Shown here: piece by piece, positions 9,401 through 15,555 of the stretch | Layout of the letters: every line of letters starts with the position of its first letter | How positions within the stretch are numbered: position 1 is the first letter of the stretch | From: Tannerella sp. | GTDB lineage: Bacteria > Bacteroidota > Bacteroidia > Bacteroidales > Tannerellaceae | Reading direction: 5' to 3' | Length of the DNA: 19,202 bases | NCBI GenBank assembly: GCA_031267485.1 | Contig: JAIRYY010000039.1 | Span: forward strand, 1-19,202 | Notes under the pieces: generated by a model | Databases searched by the model: none | Seen by the model: only the letters and a program-made list of their open reading frames with translations | Told to the model about the DNA's origin: nothing | Position numbers and translations under genes: made by a program

Positions 9401-9423
9401 GAAAGGTGCAGGCACAAAGATAA
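6409..9423 (+). CDS. Exported GH3 (NagZ-type) – serine beta-lactamase-fold fusion
   Basis: A 1004-residue two-enzyme protein. A hydrophobic N-terminal signal (5–20) directs export; Cys16 gives only a weak lipobox. Residues about 45–365 form a family 3 glycoside hydrolase domain of the NagZ branch: KHFPGHGDTDSDSHH (213–227) holds the Asp224-Ser-His226 acid/base dyad, and FTDGLAMKGA carries the likely nucleophile Asp299. Residues about 395–560 resemble the second GH3 domain. Residues about 585–990 are a class C beta-lactamase/AmiE-like domain with S639-L-S-K642 (SxxK), Y786-S-C (YxN position) and H943-T-G (KTG position). In Bacillus subtilis, separate NagZ and AmiE of these two families act in sequence on muropeptides, removing GlcNAc and then cleaving MurNAc–peptide. 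The fusion suggests the same two steps in the periplasm. This is family-based inference; esterase or another amidase activity is possible. Confidence 0.92.
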   Translation: MERRHIFLFLYFILSCTAVYPQVVPNLFASVNEGTMNHWVDSVFDSMSEEERIGQLFMIVAEPVAETRNITKLINLIHNLKIGGILFQRGSPESQITVTNRLQREARIPLLIALDGEWGLSMRLNNTTRFPKNMMIGAISDLKLIEQYGEEVGRQCREMGIHVNFAPDVDVNSNPENPVIGIRSFGEDPEDVAQKAIAYARGLENAGIISVAKHFPGHGDTDSDSHHLLPVINHDMERLENVELYPFGKYIESGLSGIMVAHLDIPALGTNGRPSSFSGGVVAGLLRDRLGFRGLCFTDGLAMKGAVTRRNESMAVQALKAGNDILLGPVNPEKEFEAVRQAVRKKQLDMSELDERCRRILRYKYIAGLNHVKTVTAKSLQERLNLPHAEWLNARLNAEAVTIVKNRENILPVKQLDRKRIAAVALGGLTDNEFHRTLKKYDDIDCFSIPNNAGYSDRANIFGKLDGYDFIICSVHNATQGDHAELQKLASGKDVVFVFFTVPYRCAQFRNSIEKAQAVVIAYEPTPMAENYAAQILFGGVPAKGSLPVGVPDLFPLGVGIKTEKTRLGFHEPEEVRINPYKLQAIDSIVQGGLDGEAYPGCRVLVAKDGMIIYDRAFGHYDYTREQPVTEETVYDLASLSKAAGTLLALMKSYDEENFQLSDKISKYVAGLDGSDKKNIVIRDMLYHQSGLPPTIPFYEQAIDNSSFRGSLYSRSRDGQHPVQFDARTYVNTSFGYNPKIVSDRQREGFHAEVARNFFISDAFVRDSILAGIKNARKSAPGRYVYSCINFILLKMMIEQQTGEPMDKFLRQHFFDRLGASSTTYNPLHIMNLSCVAPTENDRFIRRQTVHGYVHDEAAAFQGGVSGNAGLFSSAVDLAKIMQLYLNNGTYGGERYLSEKTCHLFTGSKSPVSRRGLGFDKPDAKNPSRSPCGRLAPQAVYGHTGYTGTCFWIDPANNMFFIFLSNRTYPSRTNTKLFSLDIRPHIQDAIYKSMEPAGKVQAQR

Positions 9424-9449
9424 AAAAGCGCATCATTTTTTGATGCGCT
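9421..9449 (-). terminator. Terminator shared by two convergent genes
   Basis: A perfect 9-bp stem, AGCGCATCA (9427–9435) and TGATGCGCT (9441–9449), with a T5 loop. On the minus strand it is followed by TTTTTT (9427–9422), making a standard intrinsic terminator for the small membrane protein gene ending at 9482. It also starts 3 bp after the GH3 fusion stop, but has no U tail in that direction. Confidence 0.8.
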
Positions 9450-9481
9450 CGCTCCCGCAATTATTTTGCCGCGGCAGGATA

Positions 9482-9652
9482 TTATTCGAATTTCCTGTTG
9501 AGGAGTATGTGGGCGAGGAAACCAATAATGATAATGATTAATCCTATGCCCAAAAACGTATTGCTACGTATATCCATAATCGTGGGAATAGACAGTATCC
9601 CCACTCCAACAAGAAGAATAACAGCTCCTAAGCTCTTCATTAATGTGTTCAT
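9482..9652 (-). CDS. Small two-helix membrane protein
   Basis: A short hydrophobic protein read from the minus strand. From the ATG at 9652 it has 56 residues: MNTLMKSLG, a first transmembrane helix (AVILLVGVGILSIPTIM), a short polar turn (DIRSNTF), a second helix (LGIGLIIIIIGFLAHILL) and a basic tail NRKFE. ATGs at 9676 and 9694 would add 8 or 14 polar residues; I prefer 9652 because hydrophobic sequence starts right after it. Similar tiny two-helix proteins are common in Bacteroidota and have no known function. It is monocistronic, convergent with the GH3 fusion and divergent from plsC, and is followed by a clear terminator. Confidence 0.65.
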   Translation of the reverse strand: MNTLMKSLGAVILLVGVGILSIPTIMDIRSNTFLGIGLIIIIIGFLAHILLNRKFE

Positions 9653-9764
9653 TGTATCAATTTTTAAATTTGTCATCTCTATTTTCTGCCACAAATAAAC
9701 TAATAATATACCGATTTGAAAAATTTTTTAGGAGAAAAATGATGTCTAAATTCATTTTTCCTCT

Positions 9765-9772
9765 TATTTTTG
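9765..9772 (+). promoter_or_regulatory. Candidate -7 box of plsC
   Basis: TATTTTTG, an exact TAnnTTTG match, lies 22 bp before the ATG at 9795 in AT-rich DNA. The -33 element is not recognisable. Confidence 0.4.
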
Positions 9773-9794
9773 CATATGTTTTTAATGAAATACT

Positions 9795-10535
9795 ATGCTA
9801 CATACCTTATATAAAGTATACTTTTGGCTTGTTGTAATGCCGGTTTTCGCCATTATAACCATGCTGACGGCCATTATTGTTGCCGCCGGCTGCCTTTCAG
9901 GCGGCGAAAAATTTTTTTCCTATTATCCGGGAATGTTATGGGCGCGCATTGCCTGCGTTCTCTCGCTATGCCCCGTGAAGATAAAAGGCCGGGAGAATAT
10001 AAGAAAGGGGCAGTCATACGTGTTTGTCTCGAATCACCAGAGCGCCTACGATATTTTCCTTATATACGGATACCTCGGCGCACCGATAAAATGGATGATG
10101 AAAAAAGGTCTGGCCAAAATACCGCTCGTCGGGTTTGCATGCCGCATGGCCGGTTTCACGTTTGTCGACAATTCTTCCGCCCGTTCCGCCCATAAAAGTG
10201 TGCGGCAAGCCGAGCTCAACCTCAAACACGGTCGTTCGCTGATTATTTTCCCCGAAGGCTCGCGTTCCCCGGACGGACATCTTAAGCGCTTTAAAAGAGG
10301 CGCCTACCAGATAGCCGTCGACAAACAGCAACCTATCATTCCCATAACGCTTAACGGCCCGTTCAAGGTCATGCCGACAAGTTCATGGGACGTGCGCCCT
10401 CACCGGATGGAAATGATTATACATCCGCCGGTCATGCCTCACAAAAAAGAAAATGACGACAAAGAGGCGCTGCAAAAGCTGGTGGATGCGACACAAAAAA
10501 CTATTTTTTCAGCATTGTGGGATGAATTTAAATAA
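9795..10535 (+). CDS. plsC: 1-acyl-sn-glycerol-3-phosphate acyltransferase
   Basis: A 246-residue PlsC-family membrane acyltransferase that adds the second acyl chain to lysophosphatidate in phospholipid synthesis. The N-terminal hydrophobic segment (7–32) anchors it in the inner membrane. The catalytic HX4D motif is H81-QSAY-D86, the second block has WMMKKGLAKIP, and the phosphate-binding block is FPEGSRSPDG (152–161), followed by PIIPITLNG (180–188). Length is normal. Related family members acylate ornithine lipids or other acceptors, so the exact acceptor is not proven. It appears to be transcribed alone, with a -7 box upstream and about 90 bp to the next start. Confidence 0.92.
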   Translation: MLHTLYKVYFWLVVMPVFAIITMLTAIIVAAGCLSGGEKFFSYYPGMLWARIACVLSLCPVKIKGRENIRKGQSYVFVSNHQSAYDIFLIYGYLGAPIKWMMKKGLAKIPLVGFACRMAGFTFVDNSSARSAHKSVRQAELNLKHGRSLIIFPEGSRSPDGHLKRFKRGAYQIAVDKQQPIIPITLNGPFKVMPTSSWDVRPHRMEMIIHPPVMPHKKENDDKEALQKLVDATQKTIFSALWDEFK

Positions 10536-10560
10536 ATATTTTATTTTTCTTCAAAAAAAA

Positions 10561-10591
10561 CTTGTTTATCAAAAATAAATCCGTTCCTTTG
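10561..10591 (+). promoter_or_regulatory. Candidate promoter of the RRM gene
   Basis: CTTG (10561–10564), a 19-bp spacer, then TTCCTTTG (10584–10591): one mismatch in each box from TTTG/TAnnTTTG. Transcription would start near 10598, about 27 nt before the ATG. An alternative pair, TTTG 10588–10591 with TAATTTTT 10612–10619, would start at the ATG itself and seems less likely. Confidence 0.4.
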
Positions 10592-10624
10592 CCGGGCATT
10601 ATTTATTTCTTTAATTTTTATTTT

Positions 10625-10870
10625 ATGAACATTTACGTAGGAAACCTGAATTACCGTATTCGGGAAGATGATTTAAAATCAGTGATGGAGCGTTATGGAG
10701 TCGTTGATTCCGTGAAAGTAGTCAAAGACCGTGAAACGGGTCGTTCGAAAGGCTTTGCTTTCGTTGAAATGCAAGATGACGACGAAGCGAAAAAAGCCAT
10801 TGAAGAGTTGAATGAAAAAGAGCTTGAAGGACGCCTGATGGTTGTTAAAGAAGCTATACCTAAAAAGTAA
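10625..10870 (+). CDS. RRM-domain RNA-binding protein
   Basis: An 81-residue single RNA-recognition-motif protein. RNP2 is IYVGNL (3–8) and RNP1 is KGFAFVEM (42–49), with the aromatic residues that stack on RNA bases; the rest fits the beta-alpha-beta-beta-alpha-beta order, ending GRLMVVKEAIPKK. The start is the ATG at 10625, giving MNIYVGNLNYR as expected for the family; the open frame upstream from a TTG at 10562 is an unlikely extension. Small RRM proteins of this kind are frequent in Bacteroidota, which lack Hfq in many lineages, and are thought to act as general RNA binders. It is flanked by its own promoter and a strong terminator. Confidence 0.94.
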   Translation: MNIYVGNLNYRIREDDLKSVMERYGVVDSVKVVKDRETGRSKGFAFVEMQDDDEAKKAIEELNEKELEGRLMVVKEAIPKK

Positions 10871-10896
10871 ACAGTTTTTTTATTCAATAAATTAAT

Positions 10897-10929
10897 AACT
10901 TCTGCCTGTCTTTGGGCAGAAGTTTTTTT
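10897..10929 (+). terminator. Intrinsic terminator of the RRM gene
   Basis: A perfect 10-bp stem, AACTTCTGCC (10897–10906) and GGCAGAAGTT (10915–10924), 8-nt loop, followed by a T run to 10929. It ends only 8 bp before the next ATG. Confidence 0.9.
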
Positions 10930-10937
10930 ATAATATT

Positions 10938-11921
10938 ATGAAAGGTATTTTTGCCAACCGTTCCGTCCTATTCCAGACAGGCATCCTGTTCTACCTGTTC
11001 CTGACCGGAGTGATAGCCGGTCTTGTCGCCGGAAGCCTGATCGTCGCGATGCCGGGGAATCCGTCTGCCGACGGAGGCGGGTCATTCTATCATATTCATG
11101 CCGTCCAGTTCTGCTCCTGCATACTTTCGTTCCTGCTGCCGGCTCTTGTTACGGCTTATCTTTGCAGTAATCACCCGAAAAAATTTCTGCATATACATAT
11201 AATAAATGTACGCGCATACTTATTAGTATTTTTGATGGTGATTTTTCTGCTGCCGGTCATTGATCTGACGGCATATCTTAATTCGGAAATACAATTACCC
11301 GAATTTATGGCGCCCCTGGAAAATATGATGCGCGAAACCGAAGACAGGTTGACGCAGGTGACACAGTCTTTACTGTCGGAAAGAGGCGTCCTCCCTTTTG
11401 TTGTCAACATAATCGTCATCGCCGTAATGGCCGGGATAACCGAGGAATTTATGTTCCGGGGCGTCCTCCTGTCCCTTGTCCGGAAAAAGATAAAAAATCC
11501 GCATGTCGCCATCTGGCTTGTGGCAGCCCTTTTCAGCGCCATTCACTTTCAGTTCTACGGCTTCATTCCGCGTTTGTTTTTAGGCGCATTTCTCGGATAC
11601 CTGTTGTACTGGAGTAAAAGTATATGGGCGCCGGTATTCGCTCACATGCTTCACAATGCGATAACGATAGCGGCAAGTTATACCGGACTGTCGACGGAAT
11701 TTCCGTCCGAAACCGCGGCCGGCGGCGTGAACATGGACAGCGGAGAATGGCTTGTCAACATTCTCATTGCGGCAACCGGGCTGTTCTTATTCGTTTTATG
11801 CGCAAAATCAATGAGGAAGCGCTGCCTGCATGACGAAAGTATGCCTGGCGGATGCGTCAAAGCGTCTTCTTGCGAAGCTCAAAATCACGGCCCAGATACT
11901 TCTCGCGGACAATCTCGTTAG
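10938..11921 (+). CDS. CPBP (CAAX/Abi) family intramembrane metalloprotease
   Basis: A 327-residue polytopic membrane protein. The CPBP core lies at residues 160–245: GITEE with Glu169-Glu170 and Arg174 (EExxxR), His203 in FSAIHF, and the third motif HMLHN (His236, His239-Asn240). These residues form the presumed metal-dependent active site of Rce1-like proteases. Several other hydrophobic helices occupy the N-terminal half and 271–289. Bacterial members serve as CAAX-type proteases, bacteriocin-immunity or membrane-maintenance factors; the role here is unknown. The tail after about residue 295 is polar and lacks family character; its last 21 codons are antisense to the end of lptB. It starts 8 bp after the RRM terminator, so its promoter must overlap that region or it depends on read-through. 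Confidence 0.85.
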   Translation: MKGIFANRSVLFQTGILFYLFLTGVIAGLVAGSLIVAMPGNPSADGGGSFYHIHAVQFCSCILSFLLPALVTAYLCSNHPKKFLHIHIINVRAYLLVFLMVIFLLPVIDLTAYLNSEIQLPEFMAPLENMMRETEDRLTQVTQSLLSERGVLPFVVNIIVIAVMAGITEEFMFRGVLLSLVRKKIKNPHVAIWLVAALFSAIHFQFYGFIPRLFLGAFLGYLLYWSKSIWAPVFAHMLHNAITIAASYTGLSTEFPSETAAGGVNMDSGEWLVNILIAATGLFLFVLCAKSMRKRCLHDESMPGGCVKASSCEAQNHGPDTSRGQSR

Positions 11922-12606
11922 CGGCAAGTTCTTCCGCCGTTCCCTGGAACAGGACTTTCCCCTCGAACAGCAGATAGGCGCGGTCCGTTATGCTCAGCGT
12001 TTCGTGGACATTATGATCGGTGATCAGGATTCCGATATTTTTATGCTTGAGACGGCCTACGATCGTTTGTATGTCCTGTACGGCAATAGGATCCACGCCG
12101 GCAAAAGGTTCATCCAGCATGATAAACCTGGGGTCGATGGCTAAGCATCTTGCAATCTCGGCGCGCCGGCGTTCCCCGCCGGAAAGGCGGTCGCCGAGGT
12201 TTTTGCGGACTTTCTGCAGGCCAAATTCTTCAATCAGGCTTTCCACTTTCTCTTTCTGATAATCCGCGGGCTTATCCGTCATTTCAAGAACCGCCCGGAG
12301 ATTATCCTCCACCGTCATCTTGCGAAAAACGGAAGCCTCCTGCGCCAGATAGCCAATACCCTGACGGGCGCGTTTGTAAACGGGATAATCCGTAATATCC
12401 AAATCATCCAGGAAAATCCTGCCGTTATTGGGAGTAACAAGGCCTACCGTCATGTAAAAAGTCGTCGTCTTGCCCGCGCCATTCGGTCCGAGCAGTCCCA
12501 CAATCTCACCCTGTTTCACATTGACCGACACGTGATTCACTACCGTACGGTTACGATATTTTTTTATCAGATCCTCCGTCCGCAAAACCATCTGTTTCTC
12601 TTCCAT
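11857..12606 (-). CDS. lptB: LPS export ABC transporter ATP-binding protein
   Basis: Cytoplasmic ATPase of the LptBFGC complex that extracts lipopolysaccharide from the inner membrane. From the ATG at 12606 it has 249 residues. It has Walker [10 protein letters not shown]-loop YLAQEASVF, signature LSGGERRR, Walker [14 protein letters not shown] and switch His in ITDHNVHET. The [10 protein letters not shown] and FAGVDPIAV blocks are typical LptB and separate it from general ABC ATPases. The open frame extends to a TTG at 12627, but the -7 box at 12625–12632 would place that start upstream of the transcript, so ATG 12606 (or 12615) is preferred. It is convergent with the CPBP gene, with 65 bp of overlap, and divergent from the right-hand operon. 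Other lpt genes are not adjacent. Confidence 0.96.
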   Translation of the reverse strand: MEEKQMVLRTEDLIKKYRNRTVVNHVSVNVKQGEIVGLLGPNGAGKTTTFYMTVGLVTPNNGRIFLDDLDITDYPVYKRARQGIGYLAQEASVFRKMTVEDNLRAVLEMTDKPADYQKEKVESLIEEFGLQKVRKNLGDRLSGGERRRAEIARCLAIDPRFIMLDEPFAGVDPIAVQDIQTIVGRLKHKNIGILITDHNVHETLSITDRAYLLFEGKVLFQGTAEELAANEIVREKYLGRDFELRKKTL

Positions 12607-12624
12607 ATTTCCCATATATGGGGG

Positions 12625-12632
12625 CAAATATA
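12625..12632 (-). promoter_or_regulatory. Candidate -7 box of lptB
   Basis: TATATTTG on the minus strand, an exact TAnnTTTG. The leader to ATG 12606 would be about a dozen nt. No TTTG is found at the expected -33 position. Confidence 0.45.
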
Positions 12633-12726
12633 CGGCAAGTTGAACGAATTAAAAAATAAATCCATCTATTTTTATTGCCAAAACTAAGTTTATCTAATCT
12701 AAAAAAACAGATTTTTCCATTTTTTT

Positions 12727-12757
12727 TTTGCTAATATAAAATTAACCACTACTTTTA
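12727..12757 (+). promoter_or_regulatory. Promoter of the oxidoreductase–cytochrome operon
   Basis: TTTG (12727–12730), 19-bp spacer, then TACTTTTA (12750–12757), which matches TAnnTTTG except for the last base. Spacing is ideal for the Bacteroidota sigma factor. Predicted transcription start is near 12764, leaving a leader of about 37 nt before the ATG at 12801. It lies in the AT-rich 194-bp divergent region shared with lptB. Confidence 0.6.
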
Positions 12758-12800
12758 TAGGCTGAAAAATAATCCTATAAACAATAAAATTAATAACAGT

Positions 12801-13970
12801 ATGGAAAACAGAAAGTTACGCATGGGTATAGTCGGAGGAGGCCTGGATGGCTTCATCGGATCGGTCCATATACGCGCCGCTCTCATGGAGAGCAAAATAG
12901 AATTGGTATGCGGATGCTTTAGTATAAATCCGGAAATATCCTTAAAATCGGGACGCCACTATTTTGTGCCCGACAACCGTATTTACGGGACTTATCGCGA
13001 GATGTTCGAGAAAGAAGCCCTGCTGCCGGATGATGAGCGAATGCAATTCGTCGTGGTGGTAACCCCCAATCATGTGCATTATGAACCCGCGGCCATGGCA
13101 TTGGATCACGGTTATGATGTGGTGATTGACAAACCGATGACGTTCTCGCTCGAAGAAGCCAAATCGCTGCGGGAGAAAGTGGAAAAAAGCGGCCGCACGC
13201 TCGCCCTGACGCATGTTTACTCCGGATATCCGGCTATCAAGGAAGCCAAAGCGCGGATAGCGCGCGGCGATCTGGGCACTCTCCGCCGCGTGTACGTGGA
13301 ATATTCGCAGGGATGGCTATCCCAGCGCATCGAACTGCTGGGCGGCAACAATGCCGGATGGCGCACCGATCCCAAACTTTCAGGCAAAGGCGGATGCGTA
13401 GGCGATATCGGCACGCACGCATGGCATTTATGCGAATATGTGACCGGCCTGAAAGTTGAGGAGTTATGCGCGGAACTGAAAGCGTTTGCTCCCGGGAGAC
13501 CCATTGACGACGACGCCGCTGCGTTCCTGCATTTTGAAAACGGCGTCACCGGCATCCTGCAATCCACGCAGATTGCTACGGGAGAAGAAAATAACCTCCG
13601 CATACGCATTTACGGAGACAAGGGCGGGCTTGAATGGCTTCAAATGGAGCCAAACACGCTCTATGCCAAATGGTCGAACAGGCCGGAAGAAAAAATCCGG
13701 GTCGGTAGCGGATACGATTACCTGAGCGACCTGGCGAAATGGAACATACGTATTCCGGGAGGTCATCCGGAAGGATTCATCGAGTCGTTTGCGAATATAT
13801 ACCGAAATTTCGCATTGACCGTTAACGCGCGTGCGGCGGGCGAAACGCCGTCGAAAGAAATCCTTGATTTTCCGAATGTTTATGATGGCGTGCGGGGGTT
13901 GCAATTTATCGAAACGATGATTGCATCCGGCTATAACAATGACAAAAAGTGGGTGAAATGGGTAGAATAA
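12801..13970 (+). CDS. Gfo/Idh/MocA family oxidoreductase, cytoplasmic
   Basis: A 389-residue NAD(P)-dependent oxidoreductase of the Gfo/Idh/MocA superfamily, which oxidises or reduces hydroxyl groups of sugars and cyclitols. The N-terminal Rossmann fold begins RMGIVGGGLDGFIG (Gly12, Gly14, Gly17 of GxGxxG). The EKP motif appears as DKP (Asp110-Lys111-Pro112), with Lys111 the usual catalytic lysine. The active-site block is GDIGTHAWHL (Asp202, His206). The C-terminal sheet domain follows, and length is typical. There is no signal peptide, so it should be cytosolic, in contrast to its paralogue two genes downstream. It is the first gene of the operon, and its stop overlaps the next gene's ATG by 13 bp. 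The substrate is not deducible. Confidence 0.93.
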   Translation: MENRKLRMGIVGGGLDGFIGSVHIRAALMESKIELVCGCFSINPEISLKSGRHYFVPDNRIYGTYREMFEKEALLPDDERMQFVVVVTPNHVHYEPAAMALDHGYDVVIDKPMTFSLEEAKSLREKVEKSGRTLALTHVYSGYPAIKEAKARIARGDLGTLRRVYVEYSQGWLSQRIELLGGNNAGWRTDPKLSGKGGCVGDIGTHAWHLCEYVTGLKVEELCAELKAFAPGRPIDDDAAAFLHFENGVTGILQSTQIATGEENNLRIRIYGDKGGLEWLQMEPNTLYAKWSNRPEEKIRVGSGYDYLSDLAKWNIRIPGGHPEGFIESFANIYRNFALTVNARAAGETPSKEILDFPNVYDGVRGLQFIETMIASGYNNDKKWVKWVE

Positions 13971-15514
13971 GAAAAAGCGAAGCGAAGAAAAAAGGAAAGA
14001 AAAAATGGATTTTTGCAGCCGGAGCAATTACCGGCTTTGCCCTGTTTGTTTCAGCATATCAGGTTTCCGTATACTATTCGAGTGACGAGTCATGTATGAG
14101 TTGTCATGTGCATCCGCATGTGATGGATAGCTGGAAACGGTCGGTGCACGTAAATAACGGGAGCGGCGTCACCACGCACTGCGTTGATTGTCATTTGCCG
14201 CCTAAACACCAGACGTGGAACCACTATTCGGCTAAAGTCCGGCTGGGCGTCAAGGACGTATGGGGTTATCTGACGAAAGACAGCGCCGATTTCGACTGGG
14301 ATATGAAATCGGAACTGGAACATGCGGTCAGATACATACCCAACGAGTCCTGCAAGGAATGTCATGTAAACCTTTTCCCGTCCGGCATAACGGACGACGG
14401 GATAACCGCTCACCTGTATTATGAGGAGAATGAAAAAAAACTTGATTTGCAATGCATAAGCTGTCATCTGGATGCGGGACACCACAATCCTGACTACAAA
14501 CACGGAAAACTGACCGGGATACCGGGCGCGGAAAGCAATACGGCGTCCGGGCCGGTATTCGGTTCCGCAACGGAAGTCACTTCGTTTGCCAATTATACCG
14601 AACAGATACCCGGCTCATCCGTATCGTTTGATATGATTGCCATCAAAGGCGGGTCGTTCAGGATGGGAAGCAATAAAAAGGAGACATTCCACAAGGATGA
14701 CGAATGGCCGGTGCGCAACGTGACCGTAAGCCCGTTTTTCATGGCGGAAGTGGAAGTCACCTGGGATCAATATTGGACATTCTACGCGTATACGACGAGT
14801 GAGGGACGCACGCCGCCCGAAACGGTATACGCCAATAACAGCCGTCCGGATGTTGATGCCATAACCGGCCCCACTCCTCCGTTCGGATACCCCGATCAGG
14901 GCTGGGGCAGCGGTTTGCGGCCGGCGATTACCATGACACATTATGCGGCGGAAACATTCTGCCAGTGGCTGTCGCTCAAGACCGGCAAGAAATACCGCCT
15001 GCCGACCGAAGCGGAATGGGAATATGCGGCGCGCGGAGGAACGGAAACGTCCTACTTCTTCGAGGGGAAGCCGGGCGATTATTCCGACAGGGGTTTTATG
15101 CGCAAGTTTTTTGACGCAAAGACGGAAATCATAAGCGATTACGTCATATACGGGAAAAACAGCAACAACCGCTCGCAGGAACCCGATAAGGTCAAGCCCA
15201 ACCCGTTCGGGCTTAAGAACATGCTCGGTAACGTGATGGAATACTGCGCGGACAAATATGCGGCAGATGCATACGGCAAAACGGGCGAAAATGTAACCGA
15301 CCCGCTTGCAACCGAAGGCGAGGAATGGGTTGTCCGTGGAGGACTGTACAACTCGGACGCCGCCGATTTGCGCTGCGCCGCACGTTCGCAGACCTGTCAC
15401 GACGAATGGATTAAAACCGATCCGCAACAGCCGAAAAGCATCTGGTGGTACTCCGATATCCGGGGTATCGGCTTTCGCATTGTCTGCGAACCGGATCCTT
15501 CTATATTAAACTGA
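13958..15514 (+). CDS. NapC/NrfH-type tetraheme cytochrome fused to SUMF1/FGE-like domain
   Basis: A 518-residue membrane-anchored fusion. A basic start is followed by one transmembrane helix (about 16–36). Four c-heme CxxCH sites follow: CMSCH, CVDCH, CKECH and CISCH (residues 46–50, 75–79, 132–136, 166–170). The arrangement, including CVDCHLPP, is like the NapC/NirT/NrfH family, which moves electrons between the menaquinone pool and periplasmic partners. Residues about 222–512 form a C-type-lectin-like SUMF1/FGE domain: MIAIKGGSFRMGS, EVEVTWDQYW, YRLPTEAEWEYAARGG, LGNVMEYCAD, VVRGGLYN, RCAARSQ, GFRIV. The catalytic Cys pair of true FGE (in the GGSWMCxxxYC region) is absent, so it should not make formylglycine. 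ATG 13958 is preferred over GTG 13949. A periplasmic docking or ligand-binding role is my inference. Confidence 0.9.
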   Translation: MGRIRKSEAKKKGKKKWIFAAGAITGFALFVSAYQVSVYYSSDESCMSCHVHPHVMDSWKRSVHVNNGSGVTTHCVDCHLPPKHQTWNHYSAKVRLGVKDVWGYLTKDSADFDWDMKSELEHAVRYIPNESCKECHVNLFPSGITDDGITAHLYYEENEKKLDLQCISCHLDAGHHNPDYKHGKLTGIPGAESNTASGPVFGSATEVTSFANYTEQIPGSSVSFDMIAIKGGSFRMGSNKKETFHKDDEWPVRNVTVSPFFMAEVEVTWDQYWTFYAYTTSEGRTPPETVYANNSRPDVDAITGPTPPFGYPDQGWGSGLRPAITMTHYAAETFCQWLSLKTGKKYRLPTEAEWEYAARGGTETSYFFEGKPGDYSDRGFMRKFFDAKTEIISDYVIYGKNSNNRSQEPDKVKPNPFGLKNMLGNVMEYCADKYAADAYGKTGENVTDPLATEGEEWVVRGGLYNSDAADLRCAARSQTCHDEWIKTDPQQPKSIWWYSDIRGIGFRIVCEPDPSILN

Positions 15515-15555
15515 TGATATCAATACATATTTCAAACTAAAAAAAATTAAGCATC

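Noticed and set aside
9643..9837. Short plus-strand frame upstream of plsC
   Set aside because: It crosses the AT-rich promoter region and overlaps the plsC start in another frame; composition is that of non-coding DNA.
14615..15427. Minus-strand open frame (270 codons) opposite the cytochrome–SUMF1 gene
   Set aside because: Antisense to recognisable SUMF1 motifs; no family signal in the translation.
13958..15514. True formylglycine-generating enzyme for sulfatase activation
   Set aside because: The catalytic Cys pair is missing, the domain is fused to a membrane cytochrome, and no sulfatase gene lies nearby.
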